Shown here: positions 1 to 10,100 of the stretch, one piece after another
How positions within the stretch are numbered: position 1 is the first letter of the stretch
Layout of the letters: each line of letters begins with the position of its first letter
Position numbers and translations under genes: made by a program
The notes under the pieces: generated by a model
The model's database searches: none
What the model was told of the DNA's origin: nothing
What the model saw: only the letters and a program-made list of their open reading frames with translations
NCBI RefSeq assembly: GCF_000142905.1
Contig: NW_013657618.1
Span: forward strand, 94,314-148,349
DNA: 54,036 nt
Direction of reading: 5' to 3'
Source of the DNA: Thecamonas trahens ATCC 50062
Taxonomy: Eukaryota > Apusozoa > Apusomonadida > Apusomonadidae

Positions 1-210
1 TTCAATGGGGGGGTGGGCAGGACGAAAAGCGGATCGCATGGGTTGCCCCCCCAGCCAGCCACCCGCCACCGCCCGCCAGCCACCCGCCACCGCCCGCCAG
101 CCACCCGCTGAAGAACCGACTCGCTTTCGGCCCAAGCCACAGCCAGGACTCCAAGCCACCACCACCACACACTACAACTACGACCCACTTAACCCCGAAC
201 CCATACAACA

Positions 211-595
211 ATGGTACGCGCCCCTCCCCCCCTCCCCCCCTCCCCCTCCCCCTCCCCTCCCCCCCCCCCCCCTCTCCTGCCTCACCCCCGCACTCACCCC
301 TCCTGGCCCACAGCTCTTCTACTCGTTCTTCAAGACACTGGTGGACCAGCGTGTGGTCATCGAGCTCAAGAACGGGCTGACTATCGAGGGCTCGCTCCAC
401 TCTGTCGACCAGTTCCTCAACTGCAAGCTCAACGATGTCAAGGTCGACGACGAGGCAAAGTTCCCCCATCTCGTCTCGCTCACAAACTGCTTTGTCCGTG
501 GCTCGGTCATCCGCTACATTCAGCTGCCCAAGGACGCTGTTGATCTCGACGTTCTCGAGGATGCTACCCGGAAGGAGCTCGAAGCTGATGCGTAG
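211..595 (+). CDS. LSM2: U6 snRNA-associated Sm-like protein LSm2
   Basis: Two exons: 211-213 and 314-595, giving 94 residues, close to the roughly 95 of the family. Exon 1 is only the ATG. The intron (214-313, 100 nt) starts GTACGC and ends CCACAG and is almost all C and T. The joined protein opens MLFYSFFKTLV, the conserved LSm2 start, followed by the Sm1 part (VVIELKNGLTIEGSLHSVD) and the Sm2 part (NCFVRGSVIRYIQLP). LSm2 belongs to the LSm2-8 ring that binds the U6 snRNA 3' end in the nucleus and to the cytoplasmic LSm1-7 ring in mRNA decay; this is family knowledge. An ATG at position 5 would read through the intron without Sm similarity and was rejected as the start. Confidence 0.93.
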
Positions 596-875
596 AGAGC
601 TCGAGGGTGTGCGCGAGTATGCCCGCGAGTGTGCACCCGACGATGCGCGTGAGTGTGCGAGAGAGTGGGTGTGGTCGTGCCCGCGAGTCGCTCGCTGTCT
701 CAAGCGAAGTTCCCCTTCCTCCACATCCACCCACATTCCACGCCAGCAAGACGGTCTCTGGCCGCAAGCTCTGGGCGGAAGCACGTGCAAGATCAGCCAA
801 ACGGTGAACGAGATCGCAGTGCGCTCGGTGAGATGGATGACCTCCTTGCTTCCGCCTCTTCGGTCGAGGATGGCA

Positions 876-1626
876 CTAAACACGCTGTGCGCCAGATGTG
901 CTTGGACACGCGAGCGATGCCTGCCAGTAGGCGTCAAACAGGGCCTCGGCCTGGGCGTAGAGCGAGGACTCGGGGCCGGATAGCGGTGGACCGGCGGCAC
1001 CGATCCGGTCGACGTCCGGCCTGGCGGCGGCCATGTTGGCGGTGACAACAAAGGACTCGACATTGGGGATGGAGGCCCGAGGTGGGGAGGTTGATGAAGC
1101 CGATGATTGTTGCCTGGGCAAAGAGGTACAGCTTGGTGTGGGGCGTGTCGCCCGGCCAAAACCGTGCTCTGACCCGATTCTTGCCAAATTCACGAATGAG
1201 CAGGTTGATCTTGCTTGTGGCCTTGCCTGGCGGGTTCTGTTTCTCGTCGGCCACCACCCGCAACACCAGGCTGTTGGTGGTCGCCATCGCCGCCCGCACT
1301 ACCTCGTCCACGGCTGTGTCCGAGAACTTGTACACTACCTACCGCATATCCTCCCCACTCGTGGCTTGGCCAACCAGCTGCGAGAGCGCATCAAAGCCCG
1401 AGATGTCGATCGTCTAGTATAGTCGTATTCCGCCGTGCCCCTACGTCAGCAATCCGTCCAAGAACTTGTCCGATCTGGCCAACGACCGCCACGCTGCCCG
1501 TCCGCTGTTGCTGCTACTGCTGCCGCCGGCGCCGTCTAGTGAGTCACCGACACTTGCTGCCGCGGCGACTGCCGCGATCGCGACTATGAGCGCCACCCCC
1601 ATCATCACACTGAGAGATGCAGCCAT
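876..1626 (-). pseudogene. Decayed N-terminal half of a secreted phospholipase D (PLD3/PLD4-like) family gene
   Basis: Starts at an ATG at 1626 with a clear signal peptide (basic-poor, then a VALIVAIAAVAAAA core). Downstream the minus strand keeps PLD3-like landmarks: TIDISGF, NSLVLRVVADE, the first HKD block HTKLYLFAQATIIGFIN, and ALFDAYWQASLACPST, which resembles the segment after the first HKD in PLD3. The reading is broken by an in-frame TAG just before VVYKFSD (near 1345), by one extra base just after FINLP (near 1085), and by phase problems around a possible 31-nt intron at 1414-1444. The HKD aspartate position is Ala and the usual GS is GF, so catalysis is unlikely. The second HKD half is absent; a stop lies at 876. 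Alternatively it is a strongly diverged live gene with introns I cannot place. Confidence 0.55.
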
Positions 1627-1767
1627 GGTCGGTGTGGGAGAGTGAGATGTACGCGGCGGAGAGGGGAGAGAGGGAGACGGCCAAGAAGACAGCAGGTTGG
1701 ACAATGATTTGTTACGAAGGCTAGGATGGTTGGTGTGTATGGTGTGGTGTGGTGGTGTGGACGGAGA

Positions 1768-3222
1768 TCAGTCGTCGCCAAGCACAGTGACAGCAGTGTC
1801 GATGTTGAGCGGCGGGTACATGGCCTTGACCGGCTGGTCGAGGATGTGGTTGCCGGTCCGCTTGGCGAAGACCATGATCTTGTAGAGCGAGATGATGTCC
1901 CACTCGGCCTGCGAGGCATGGGCGGGCAGCATGCGGTTGTACTTGGCCTTCATCTTGTACTTGTCGTACATCTTGGAAAAGTTGGCCGAGAAGACGAGCT
2001 GGAGGTCAAACTCAGCAGCAACGGCCTGCAGCTTGGCGGTGGGAACAACAAACTCGGGGCAGTCGACCAGGTCGCCGAGGGCAAAGTCGTAACCGAGGCC
2101 AAAGTCGAGGTCCTTGTCCGAGGCGGGCAGCGGCGCGTGCATGCGGAGCGAAAAGTGCTCGTTGCTGAGAGTCATTTTGTCGGGCGACTTTGCGAGCCGC
2201 GACCGAAGCGCAGCCTCGTCGACGGTTGTGGCAACAAAGTGGGCGCCCGGCTTGAGAAAGGCGGCAATGTTCCAAAGCATCATGCGCGCGTGCGCCTCCG
2301 AGCCACATCCGTAGTGCAGCGCAAACTGGCACGAGGCCAGGTCAAAGCCTGCCCCGCCGGTGGCCACAGGTCCGATATGCTTCCAGATCGGGACCCGGGT
2401 CGCGTCAGCAGCCACAAACCGCGCCACAAACCGGCGCTCCTTCATCCCGTTATACCGCGAGACTGCCTCGTTCACGGCGCCGCGCGCAATGTCGACGCCG
2501 ACCCACTCGCGCACACCGAGCTTGGCCCACTTGAACAGGTCGCCACCCTTGCCGCACGCCATGTCCAGGACCCGGAAGCCTGGCTTGCGACAAAAGTCGC
2601 CCAGCAGGTTGGCCTTCATAAAGTTGTTCACCGCCCGCAGCGCAATGAGTGGCGACGACTGGCGAGCCGCTAGCGTCGCTCCAGCCGCCACCGAGTCGTA
2701 GTGCGCCGCCACCCGCGAGCCGGGCGTCCGCCGCGACGTCGAGCCCGGTGGCGGCGGCGACGCCGCCTCGGTCGACCACGTCGAGCTCCGCGGCCGCTGC
2801 GGCGAGTCCCACTCGAGCGCCACAGACGGCGTCACAGAGGTCTCGGGCGAAAACCCGGCCGGGCGCCCGGGCGCTCCGCTCATACCCACCATGCTTCCGC
2901 CGGCTGCGCTCCCGCCAGGCCCGCGCGGGAGCAGCGACGTCGACGCCGGTCCCGCCATACGCGCCGGCGGCGCTGCAGAATCACCCGCAGCCCCGCCGAC
3001 GCTCGCGCTCGTGCTTGCGCTCGCCATTCCGCCATACAGCAGCTTGGCCCGCTTACTCTCGCTCTCGCCCTCTGTACCCGGAGCCACAGCTCCGGCATTT
3101 CCGCCAGCGCCCGGAGCACCAGTCAAGGCCTCCGAGTCCCGCTTGCGCTTCAGCGAGCCCGGGGCGCTCGCCGTCCCGCACCCGCCCGGGCCGCTCTCGC
3201 CCTCGCCACGGGCCACATCCAT
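1768..3222 (-). CDS. RNMT: mRNA cap guanine-N7 methyltransferase
   Basis: A 484-residue protein if translation starts at the ATG at 3222; the frame stays open upstream to 3414 but shows nothing conserved. The first ~170 residues are Gly/Ala/Pro/Ser-rich with a KRKR patch. The catalytic part begins VAAHYDSVA and SPLIALRAVNNF, then the SAM-binding motif VLDMACGKGGDL (about residues 218-230), DIARGAVNEA, CQFALHYGCGSE (cap-pocket region, about residue 298) and the C-terminal SANFSKMYD and IISLYKIMVF blocks. It transfers methyl from SAM to N7 of the GpppN cap in the nucleus. Length and motif order match RNMT/Abd1. Its 3' end is about 140 bp from the decayed PLD gene on the same strand; the neighbour upstream is divergent. 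Confidence 0.93.
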   Translation of the reverse strand: MDVARGEGESGPGGCGTASAPGSLKRKRDSEALTGAPGAGGNAGAVAPGTEGESESKRAKLLYGGMASASTSASVGGAAGDSAAPPARMAGPASTSLLPRGPGGSAAGGSMVGMSGAPGRPAGFSPETSVTPSVALEWDSPQRPRSSTWSTEAASPPPPGSTSRRTPGSRVAAHYDSVAAGATLAARQSSPLIALRAVNNFMKANLLGDFCRKPGFRVLDMACGKGGDLFKWAKLGVREWVGVDIARGAVNEAVSRYNGMKERRFVARFVAADATRVPIWKHIGPVATGGAGFDLASCQFALHYGCGSEAHARMMLWNIAAFLKPGAHFVATTVDEAALRSRLAKSPDKMTLSNEHFSLRMHAPLPASDKDLDFGLGYDFALGDLVDCPEFVVPTAKLQAVAAEFDLQLVFSANFSKMYDKYKMKAKYNRMLPAHASQAEWDIISLYKIMVFAKRTGNHILDQPVKAMYPPLNIDTAVTVLGDD

Positions 3223-3850
3223 GGTGCCCACGCTCAAAGGACGGCCCACATCAGCCGCTGTCGCCCCACACCCGCAGCCGTCGCCCACGCACCGTCCACA
3301 CCACCCGCAGAAGCACCACCCAAGCCACCCGCACCCGTGCGCCCGTGCGGGAGAACAGCAAGTCGCCATCACAACCGCACCATCCGGCGCCGCGGCAGGG
3401 GGGGGGCAAACCACGCCGAGGAGAGCGCCGAGGAGCGGGGAAAGGGCCCAAAGTACCGGGCAACATCAATGCCACCCCCACAATCGCATGTGCACGCGCC
3501 GCGGACCAATATTCCCGCCAGCAGAGGACGGCATAGGCCGCGGGTCGCGGCAGGGAGAAGGCGACCAGCCGCCAGTTTCGCGCCGAGCGTTCCGAGTCGC
3601 ATTGGAAGGCGGGCAAAAAAAACAGCGACAGGCAGCGGCAGAGGTCACACCAACCACGCATGTTCCAGAGCAAGGAGACAGGGAATATGTGAGCCAAGGA
3701 GGTGCATGGTGTGTGCTTCTACTCCGTGGCAACGTGTTTGTGAAGTCCGGGGGCGGACAAGGGGAGCTGCAAAGGAAGGGGAGGCGGAGGGAGGGGGGGG
3801 GGGGGAGGAGACCCGCTACGATCACGATCATGATCACAACCCGTCCGCTC

Positions 3851-3902
3851 CACACACACACTCTCTCTCGCTCTCACTCTCTCTCACTCTCGCTCTCTCA
3901 CC
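3851..3902. repeat. (CA)n/(CT)n microsatellite
   Basis: A short CACACA run passes into repeated CTCTCT interrupted by CG and CA. It lies in the 5' intergenic region of the cap methyltransferase gene. Confidence 0.85.
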
Positions 3903-4491
3903 CGTGCGCCGTACCCGAAGAGCCGACGACCTCCATGATGTGGACGCTCTTTTTTCTTCCTTACCACGTCCAGAAACGACGACGGCTTTCCGGACGAGCA
4001 AAGGAGTAACTCGTACCCAACTTCTGTAGCTTCCTTCTCGAGTAAACGAGCAAGGAAGGTGTGAGCGGTCGGATCGAGAGAGTGAGGTGAAAGGCACTAC
4101 GATTGGCAAACGTTAACGATAATTGCAAGAGCCAAACGCCAAGCCGACGATTAATTTCGAACAAACGGATCGAATGCTTCGATGCACCCAAAACACTCTC
4201 TCGCTTGCCGGCCGAGCGGTCGCTCCGCTGGCTATACTGCTTGGGATCGTATCTCCTTGCTTTCACTACACTGGCGTTCAGTGCCAGCACATTGTGCCGA
4301 TTGGCACGGTTATCCGTGTGTACATGAGCTGCAGCCGTGTGCTCGCGTACACACGACATCAGCGTGCGATTTGGGCACCCAGAGCGCGCCCCGTCATCAT
4401 CGTCGTAGTCGTTGCGCATCGTTACCTCATGGGAGGGAGGGTGGCTTCCCGCTCCTCTGGAGCCGACTGTGTTGACGCCATTGGAGCTCTC

Positions 4492-4524
4492 AGCAAAGTA
4501 AGGTGCCAGCTACCTTGCTTTGCT
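4492..4524. other. 13-bp inverted repeat (hairpin)
   Basis: AGCAAAGTAAGGT at 4492-4504 and ACCTTGCTTTGCT at 4512-4524 pair over 13 positions with one mismatch (a G-T pair in RNA), around a 7-base loop. It lies in the lower-GC intergenic island and belongs to no gene I can define. Confidence 0.6.
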
Positions 4525-4990
4525 CAGGCGGCTACGAGTTACCCGTTCAATACCGCATCGATAGTCTGTGTCGATTGTCCGTGGCCACCTACCGCCATTG
4601 AAAGAGGGCCATGATTGCTTTGGTCGATTCCTCGCATCGCTCGGCGGCTACGATTGTCCACTATGATAGCTATGAGTGAGCCCCATCGATTCCTCTGGTA
4701 CGATTATTATTGGCTAACAACGATTATTAATGGGTACGATGAACAGCATTGCCAACGCGACACGGCCGCACTCACCGCCGACCATCAACAAGCTCATTCT
4801 CGACATCAAGCGCTCTGCTGCCGCGCACGCTTACATCGTACCATCTCATCATGAGCCACAACCCTCTTCCGATGGGCCAGACCCTCTCTCCCTCCCATCA
4901 CCCCCTTCCCCCCCCCCCCCCCCCCTCCTCCCCCCGAGCCCCGCCCAAGGACGGAATAGCTCGTCTGCCACTGCTCTCCCTCCACCGCCC

Positions 4991-7669
4991 ATGCTCCGAC
5001 TGTATGGATGGAGAAGCCGGCTCAGCTGGCTGCGGCACTCGGTGCTCGCGCAGCAGTGGGCAGCTGGTCGTCAAAGCGCTGTACATCATCAGGTGGTGCT
5101 CTCGTTCTCCACAGCAGTTGGCAGACGAGCAGCTGCTACCGACGCAGGCGGTGAGGTCGAGCTCGGAGCGCAGGCTCAGGCCGAGGCCCATGAGAGCGAT
5201 GGCGATATTGTTCGCTGTGTCTCCGAGGTGGGCGTGGCCGGCGATCGCGCGGTGTGGCGGAACGATGACTTGGGCCGGCCGGTCGAACTGGATGGTCTCC
5301 CCACTGATGTCACGGTGGTGCGGACGCCCGACGAGGCGGCCGAGCTGGCGGCGGCGCTCATCGAGCTATCACGGGCTCATCCGGAGCGGATGTTTGCATG
5401 CGATGTCGAGTCGGTGATGTCGGCTGACGAGGCGGTCGACGGTGACGGCGAGGGTAAGGGCGAGGCCGGGCAAGGCGCGACGGGTGTTCGGAGCGCGCCA
5501 TCGCTGGCCAAGACCTCGCCGTACCTCGCCGGGCGAGTCATCTGCCTCTCTGTCTACGCAGGGCGCGATTTTGACTTTGGAGCAGGCTCGCGGCTGTGGA
5601 TCGACAACCTCGATGAGGCCTCAGGCTGCCTTGAGGCCTTTGCGCCGTTTCTGGAGGCGCCCGAGGTGCCCAAGGTCTGGCACAACTACTCGTTTGACAA
5701 GGCGCAACTGATGCGGCACGGCATTGCCGTGGACGGGCTCGGTGGTGACACGCTGCACATGGCGCGGCTGTGGAACTCATCGCGCAAGCTTCGCGGGTAC
5801 TCGTTGGCAGCGCTGTCGGAGGACTTGCTGGCGGCGCCCAAGGTGAGCATCAAGGACAGCTTTGGCATGCGCAAGATCAAGGCCAACGGCGAGCCTGGCA
5901 AGCAGATTGTGGTGCCCGAGCTGGACGCCGTGCAGCGATCAGCGCGGCTGGTGAGCAAGTGGATCCACTACTCGACGTACGACACGCAGGCGACGCACGA
6001 GCTCTACCTCGAGCTAGCGTCTCTGCTGGCCGCGACGCCGTGGCGGCCCAACACCATGACGCTGCCGGCCGGCTTTGAGCCGCGATCGGCCACCATGCTC
6101 GACTTCTACAACGCCGTCTGGAGGCCGTTTGGCGCCCTGCTGACCAACATGGAGGCGCGCGGCATCCGGGTCGATGCGAGTCAGCTGGCGGCGTCCGAGG
6201 CCATTGCCATCAACGACCGCGACGCCCACGAGCGTGCCTTCCTCGACTGGGCCGATGCTGTCTCCCCTGGCGCGCGGCGGATGAACATTGCGTCGCAGCT
6301 GCAGAAGACGCAGCTGCTCTTTGCGCCGTGCGCCAACGCCAAGACCAAGGAGAAGCTCCCGCGCGAGCGCGCGTTCAAGATCCTCAACACCGAGGGTATC
6401 ATTCTGGAAGGCAAGAAGAAGCCGCTCAAGCACCGCGAGCTCGCCATCGCCGGCCTCGGCATGAGCCCGCTCGAGACGACCGACGCCGGCTGGCCGTCGG
6501 TCTCGTCGGCCGTCGTCTCGGCGCTCGCCGGCAAGATTGTCGATCCTACTCTCGACGATGCGAGCGTCAACAGCTACGGCGCGGCGTACGAGCAGGTCGA
6601 AGCCGCAGCCGGCGCCACCGGCGAGGAGCGACCGTTTGCGGCGTCGGCGACGCCCGGGCACGACGCGTGCGTCGCTCTAGACGCGCTCGCCAACGTCACG
6701 GCCATCGACACGCTGCTCTCCAACTTTATCATCCCGCTCCAGACCATGACTGACGACGCGTCGCGGATCCACTGCTCACTCAATCTCAACACCGAGACCG
6801 GGCGGCTCTCTGCACGCAACCCGAACCTGCAGAACCAGCCTGCGCTCGAGAAGGATCGGTATCGGGTCCGCGACGCGTTTCGGGTCCCGCCCTCGCGCAC
6901 GCTCATTGTGGCTGACTACGGGCAGCTCGAGCTGCGGCTCCTGGCGCACATGGCGTCGTGCGAGTCGATGATTGCGGCCTTTGAGCTCGGTGGCGACTTT
7001 CACTCGCGGACGGCGCTCGGCATGTACGGGCACATCCAGGAGGCGCTCGACTCGGGCGAGGTGCTGATGGAGTGGGACTCGTCGGACGGGGCGGCGGCGC
7101 CCAAGCCGCTGGTCAAGGACGTCTTTGCCTCTGAGCGGCGCAAGGCCAAAGTGCTCAACTTTTCCATCGCCTACGGCAAGACGCCGATCGGCCTCGCAAA
7201 GGACTTTGACGTCACCGTCGACGAGGCGCAGCAGACGCTCGACCTGTGGTATGCCGACCGACCCGAGGTGCGGGCGTGGCAGGAGGCGACGATCGAGGAG
7301 GCCACCCAGTGCGGGTACACCACGACGCTCATGGGCCGGCGCCGCTACCTGCCGGCGCTGCGGTCGAGCAAGCCGTTTGCGCGCGGCCACGCGGCGCGCG
7401 CCGCCATCAACACACCCATCCAGGGCGGCGCCGCCGACATTGTCACAGCCGCCATGCTCCGCATCGAGGCCTCGCCCAAGCTCACCCACCTCGGCTACGA
7501 GCTCCTTCTGCAAGTCCATGACGAGGTCATCCTCGAGGGCCCGGCCGAGGCCGCCGACGAGGCGCTCGCCGAGGTTGTGGCCCTCATGGAGGATCCGTTC
7601 GGCGTCCCGCTCAAGGTTCGGCTTGAGGTCGATGCCAAGCACGCGCAGACGTGGTATGAGGCCAAGTGA
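4991..7669 (+). CDS. Organellar family A DNA polymerase (plant/protist organellar polymerase type)
   Basis: From the ATG at 4991 the protein has 892 residues and opens with an Arg-rich, acid-free stretch (MLRLYGWRSRLSWLRHS) that fits a mitochondrial presequence; the open frame upstream is only low-complexity. The 3'-5' exonuclease domain shows DVE at D138/E140, VWHNYSFDKAQL, and YSTYDTQ with D331. The polymerase domain has motif A DYGQLELRLLAH (D642), motif B RRKAKVLNFSIAYGKTPIGL (about 715-735) and motif C LQVHDEVILE (H843-D844). No 5'-3' exonuclease domain is present. Family knowledge: such POP enzymes replicate organelle DNA in plants and many protists, while animals use Pol gamma. Assignment as POP rather than another PolA branch rests on the exonuclease-polymerase layout and insertions in the polymerase domain. 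It converges on CCT1 with 50 bp between stops. Confidence 0.92.
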   Translation: MLRLYGWRSRLSWLRHSVLAQQWAAGRQSAVHHQVVLSFSTAVGRRAAATDAGGEVELGAQAQAEAHESDGDIVRCVSEVGVAGDRAVWRNDDLGRPVELDGLPTDVTVVRTPDEAAELAAALIELSRAHPERMFACDVESVMSADEAVDGDGEGKGEAGQGATGVRSAPSLAKTSPYLAGRVICLSVYAGRDFDFGAGSRLWIDNLDEASGCLEAFAPFLEAPEVPKVWHNYSFDKAQLMRHGIAVDGLGGDTLHMARLWNSSRKLRGYSLAALSEDLLAAPKVSIKDSFGMRKIKANGEPGKQIVVPELDAVQRSARLVSKWIHYSTYDTQATHELYLELASLLAATPWRPNTMTLPAGFEPRSATMLDFYNAVWRPFGALLTNMEARGIRVDASQLAASEAIAINDRDAHERAFLDWADAVSPGARRMNIASQLQKTQLLFAPCANAKTKEKLPRERAFKILNTEGIILEGKKKPLKHRELAIAGLGMSPLETTDAGWPSVSSAVVSALAGKIVDPTLDDASVNSYGAAYEQVEAAAGATGEERPFAASATPGHDACVALDALANVTAIDTLLSNFIIPLQTMTDDASRIHCSLNLNTETGRLSARNPNLQNQPALEKDRYRVRDAFRVPPSRTLIVADYGQLELRLLAHMASCESMIAAFELGGDFHSRTALGMYGHIQEALDSGEVLMEWDSSDGAAAPKPLVKDVFASERRKAKVLNFSIAYGKTPIGLAKDFDVTVDEAQQTLDLWYADRPEVRAWQEATIEEATQCGYTTTLMGRRRYLPALRSSKPFARGHAARAAINTPIQGGAADIVTAAMLRIEASPKLTHLGYELLLQVHDEVILEGPAEAADEALAEVVALMEDPFGVPLKVRLEVDAKHAQTWYEAK

Positions 7670-7719
7670 GGATGGTGCGTGTTTGGAGGTGTACAGACAG
7701 AGTTTGTTAAAGAGATAAC

Positions 7720-9293
7720 TTACCCGCCGCGCTGCATGCGGCGCATCTCCTCCTCGGAGGGAGGTGGGGTAAGCTGGATGATGTCGTCGACGCGGAGGAT
7801 GGTGGCGGCGGCCTCGGCGGCAAACTTGATGGCCTTGACCTTGGCCATGGCGGGCTCGACGACGCCGGCGGCCATGTTGTCGCGGACGGCACCGGTCTTG
7901 AGGTCGAGGCCGGTGTGGGCGAGGGCGGGGTTGCCGCCGGCAGCCTGAGCCTCCGAGTGGGCGGCGCGGAGCTGGGCGACGAGCTCCATCGAGTCCTTGG
8001 CGGCGTTGATGGCGAGGGTCTTGGGGATGACGAGGAGGGCCTCGGCAAAGCAGGCGATGGCGACCTGCTCGCGCGACGAGATCGAGGTGGCGTACTTCTC
8101 GAGGTAGACCGAGAGGGCGGTCTCGACGGCGCCGCCACCAGGCACAACACGCTTGGACTCGAGGACGCGCTTGATGACGCAGAGGGCGTCGTGGACTGAG
8201 CGGTGCATCTCGTCGAGCATAAACTCGTTGGCGCCGCGGAGGACGATGGATGCGGCCTTGGTGAAGAGCGGGTCGCGGATGACCATCATCTCGTTGTCCG
8301 ACACGCGCTCCATCTCGACAATGCCGGCCTGGCCAAGGTCGTTCGGGTCAAAGGTCTCGGAGCCCTCGAGGTCGCCCATGGAGAGGATGACCGAGCCGCC
8401 GGTGGCCTTGGCAATGCGCTTGAGGTCGACCTTGGAGCAGCGGCGGACGGCCATGGCGCCAGCCTCCACAAAGTACTTGAGGCAGAGGTCGTCGATGCCG
8501 CCCGTGGTGAGGATGACGTTAGCGCCGGCCGCCAGGATCTTCTGGATACGCTCCTTGGTAATGTCGGCCTCACGCGTCTGCATGGCCGTCATCTCCTCCG
8601 GGTCCGAGATGAGGACCTGGACCTGGAGGCCGAGGCGCACCTTCTGGAGGTTAAAGTCCAGGAGAGCAATCTTGGCGTCGGTCACCCGCTTGGGCATCGC
8701 CTCCGAGCCGAGCCGCACGTTGAGGGCGTAGCCGTTGACCCGGAACGATTCGCGCGACGACTTGCCGTGCGCCTTGAGAATGTTGACCGCAGCCACCGGG
8801 TACTTGCCGTACTCGTTGCCCACCGCCATCATCGAGTCGATGCACATGCGGGCGAAAAAGTCCGAGTCGTTGCCGATGATCTTGGACGACATCGAGGTCT
8901 TGGCCGCGTTGAGCAGGCCGTCCTCGCCCATGGCGTCTACGTCAGACTGAAGCACGTCCTCGATGTACTTGACTGCCGCCCGTGTCGCGAGGCGGAAGCC
9001 CGAGATGATGGTCGTGGCATGAATCTTGGACTTGATGAGCTCGTTGGCCCGCTCGAGGAGCTCGGAGGCGAGAATAACCACAGACGTCGTTCCGTCTCCG
9101 ACCTCAGCATCCTGCAGACCAGCCAGCTCGACGAGCACACGCCCCGCCGGCTCCTTCACGTCAAGGCACTGAAGAATGGTGGCGCCATCGTTGGTGATGG
9201 TCACCTCACCAATCTGGTCCACAAGCATCTTGTCGAGCCCAGTCGGGCCAAGCGACGACCGGACCACGTTGGCCACAGCCTTGACCGCCAGCA
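7720..9293 (-). CDS. CCT1: T-complex protein 1 subunit alpha (CCT1), first exon not identified
   Basis: About 524 residues of the roughly 545-residue chaperonin subunit. Landmarks: SSLGPTGLDKMLVD, TITNDGATIL, the ATP-site block EVGDGTTSVVI, KTSMSSKIIG, NILKAHG, ITKERIQKILA, LKYFVEAGAMAVRR, ESKRVVPGGGAVE and the C-terminal FAAEAAATILRVDDII. Details such as LDKMLVDQIGEVTITNDG fit the alpha subunit. CCT is the eight-subunit cytosolic ring that folds actin and tubulin. The conserved part begins right after an AG at 9294-9295, so the ~20 N-terminal residues (the family's RxQN segment) must lie in an upstream exon; no ATG is available in frame. No convincing exon 1 was found between 9300 and the gap at 10101. 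Confidence 0.93.
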
Positions 9294-9377
9294 CTACGCA
9301 CACACCAAGATCATAGTTAGCAAGATGCCCATCCCCTCTCTCGCTCTAGCTCTCCCTATGCCTCTTCCCTTCCCTCT

Positions 9378-9399
9378 CCCCCCCCCCCCCCCCCCCCCC
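9378..9399. repeat. 22-base C homopolymer
   Basis: An uninterrupted run of C on the plus strand, i.e. G on the CCT1 coding strand. It probably lies inside the 5' intron of CCT1. Long homopolymers of this kind recur through the intergenic and intronic parts of the window. Confidence 0.9.
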
Positions 9400-9960
9400 A
9401 CCGTCCCTCCTCTTCGCCAGCCAGCCTCGGCTCGTCGGTGGATGGGCCGCCGGCGCGCGCCCGCCCGACGGCGACCCGCGGGACGGTGGGGGGGGCAGGG
9501 GGAGCAAGTTTTGGCGGGCAGTCTCCGAGACGGCATGGGAGGAAGCAAGGATTTGAGCAGAGTGGACAAGGAGGTTCGCCTCGAGTGACACAGAGAGCAT
9601 GGGCATGACCTTGTTGCACAAGGTGTACCACGGCCATAATGGTGGAGGGGGTGGCGTGGGGGAGGGAGGAAGGGGCAATTTTTGCGGGATTCTACGTAGA
9701 GGCGCCAAGACTCTCGCCCCTCTCCTCGCCGAACAACAGGCATTCTCACTCTCTAACATATACCATACCGTTCTGGGAACGAACATCTGCGCCCTTGGTC
9801 CGCTTGCCAGCAAGTGCGAGGGTTCCCTGAGACTCCATGACTGATTTCTCTGGCGTCGGGTGTGGGACCCGAGCCGGTCTCTCGACCACCACTCTCGCCC
9901 ACCCGTCTTCCCCTCCCTTTTCCCCACCGACCATGAATTGAATGGGAAGTTTCCGATGGT

Positions 9961-10100
9961 GGGGCGGGGGCGGGGGGGGGGTGGGGGGGGAGGGGTGGGG
10001 TAGGGGTAGGTAGGGAGGGAGGGTAGGGGGGGGTAGGGGGGTAGGGGGGGTAGGGGGGGTAGGGGGGGTAGGGGGGTAGGGGGGTAGGGGTAGGTACGGG
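9961..10100. repeat. G-rich TAGGGGGG-type repeat before the assembly gap
   Basis: Runs of three to nine G separated by TA, T or A, in units like GGTAGGGG and GGGTAGGGGGG. Many adjacent G-tracts could form G-quadruplexes. The sequence stops in a gap at 10101, and G-rich ATGGGGGG units resume at 10201-10256. Confidence 0.85.

Larger units (their letters stand above)
3223..4990. other. Intergenic region between divergent genes, with simple repeats and a lower-GC island
   Basis: No gene is supported here. The first part is GC-rich 5' flank of the cap methyltransferase. A CA then CT-rich tract lies at 3851-3902. From about 4080 to 4740 the sequence is noticeably richer in A+T than its surroundings and contains several short palindromes (ATCGAATGCTTCGAT near 4171, GTGCC/GGCAC near 4294-4307) and a 13-bp stem at 4492-4524. 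A long C-run (about 4909-4924) precedes the polymerase start. No tRNA or snRNA signature was recognised. Confidence 0.6.

Noticed and set aside
596-875. Second HKD half of the PLD gene
   Set aside because: All minus frames here were read; none shows a second HxK motif or PLD-like segment.
2649-4029. Two long plus-strand frames (Arg/Pro/Ala-rich) opposite and upstream of the cap methyltransferase
   Set aside because: They lie antisense to the methyltransferase N-terminus and in repeats, with shadow-type composition and no domain.
4080-4740. tRNA or spliceosomal snRNA gene
   Set aside because: No A-box/B-box pair, no GTTCRA loop with acceptor stem, and no U1-U6 signature sequence found.
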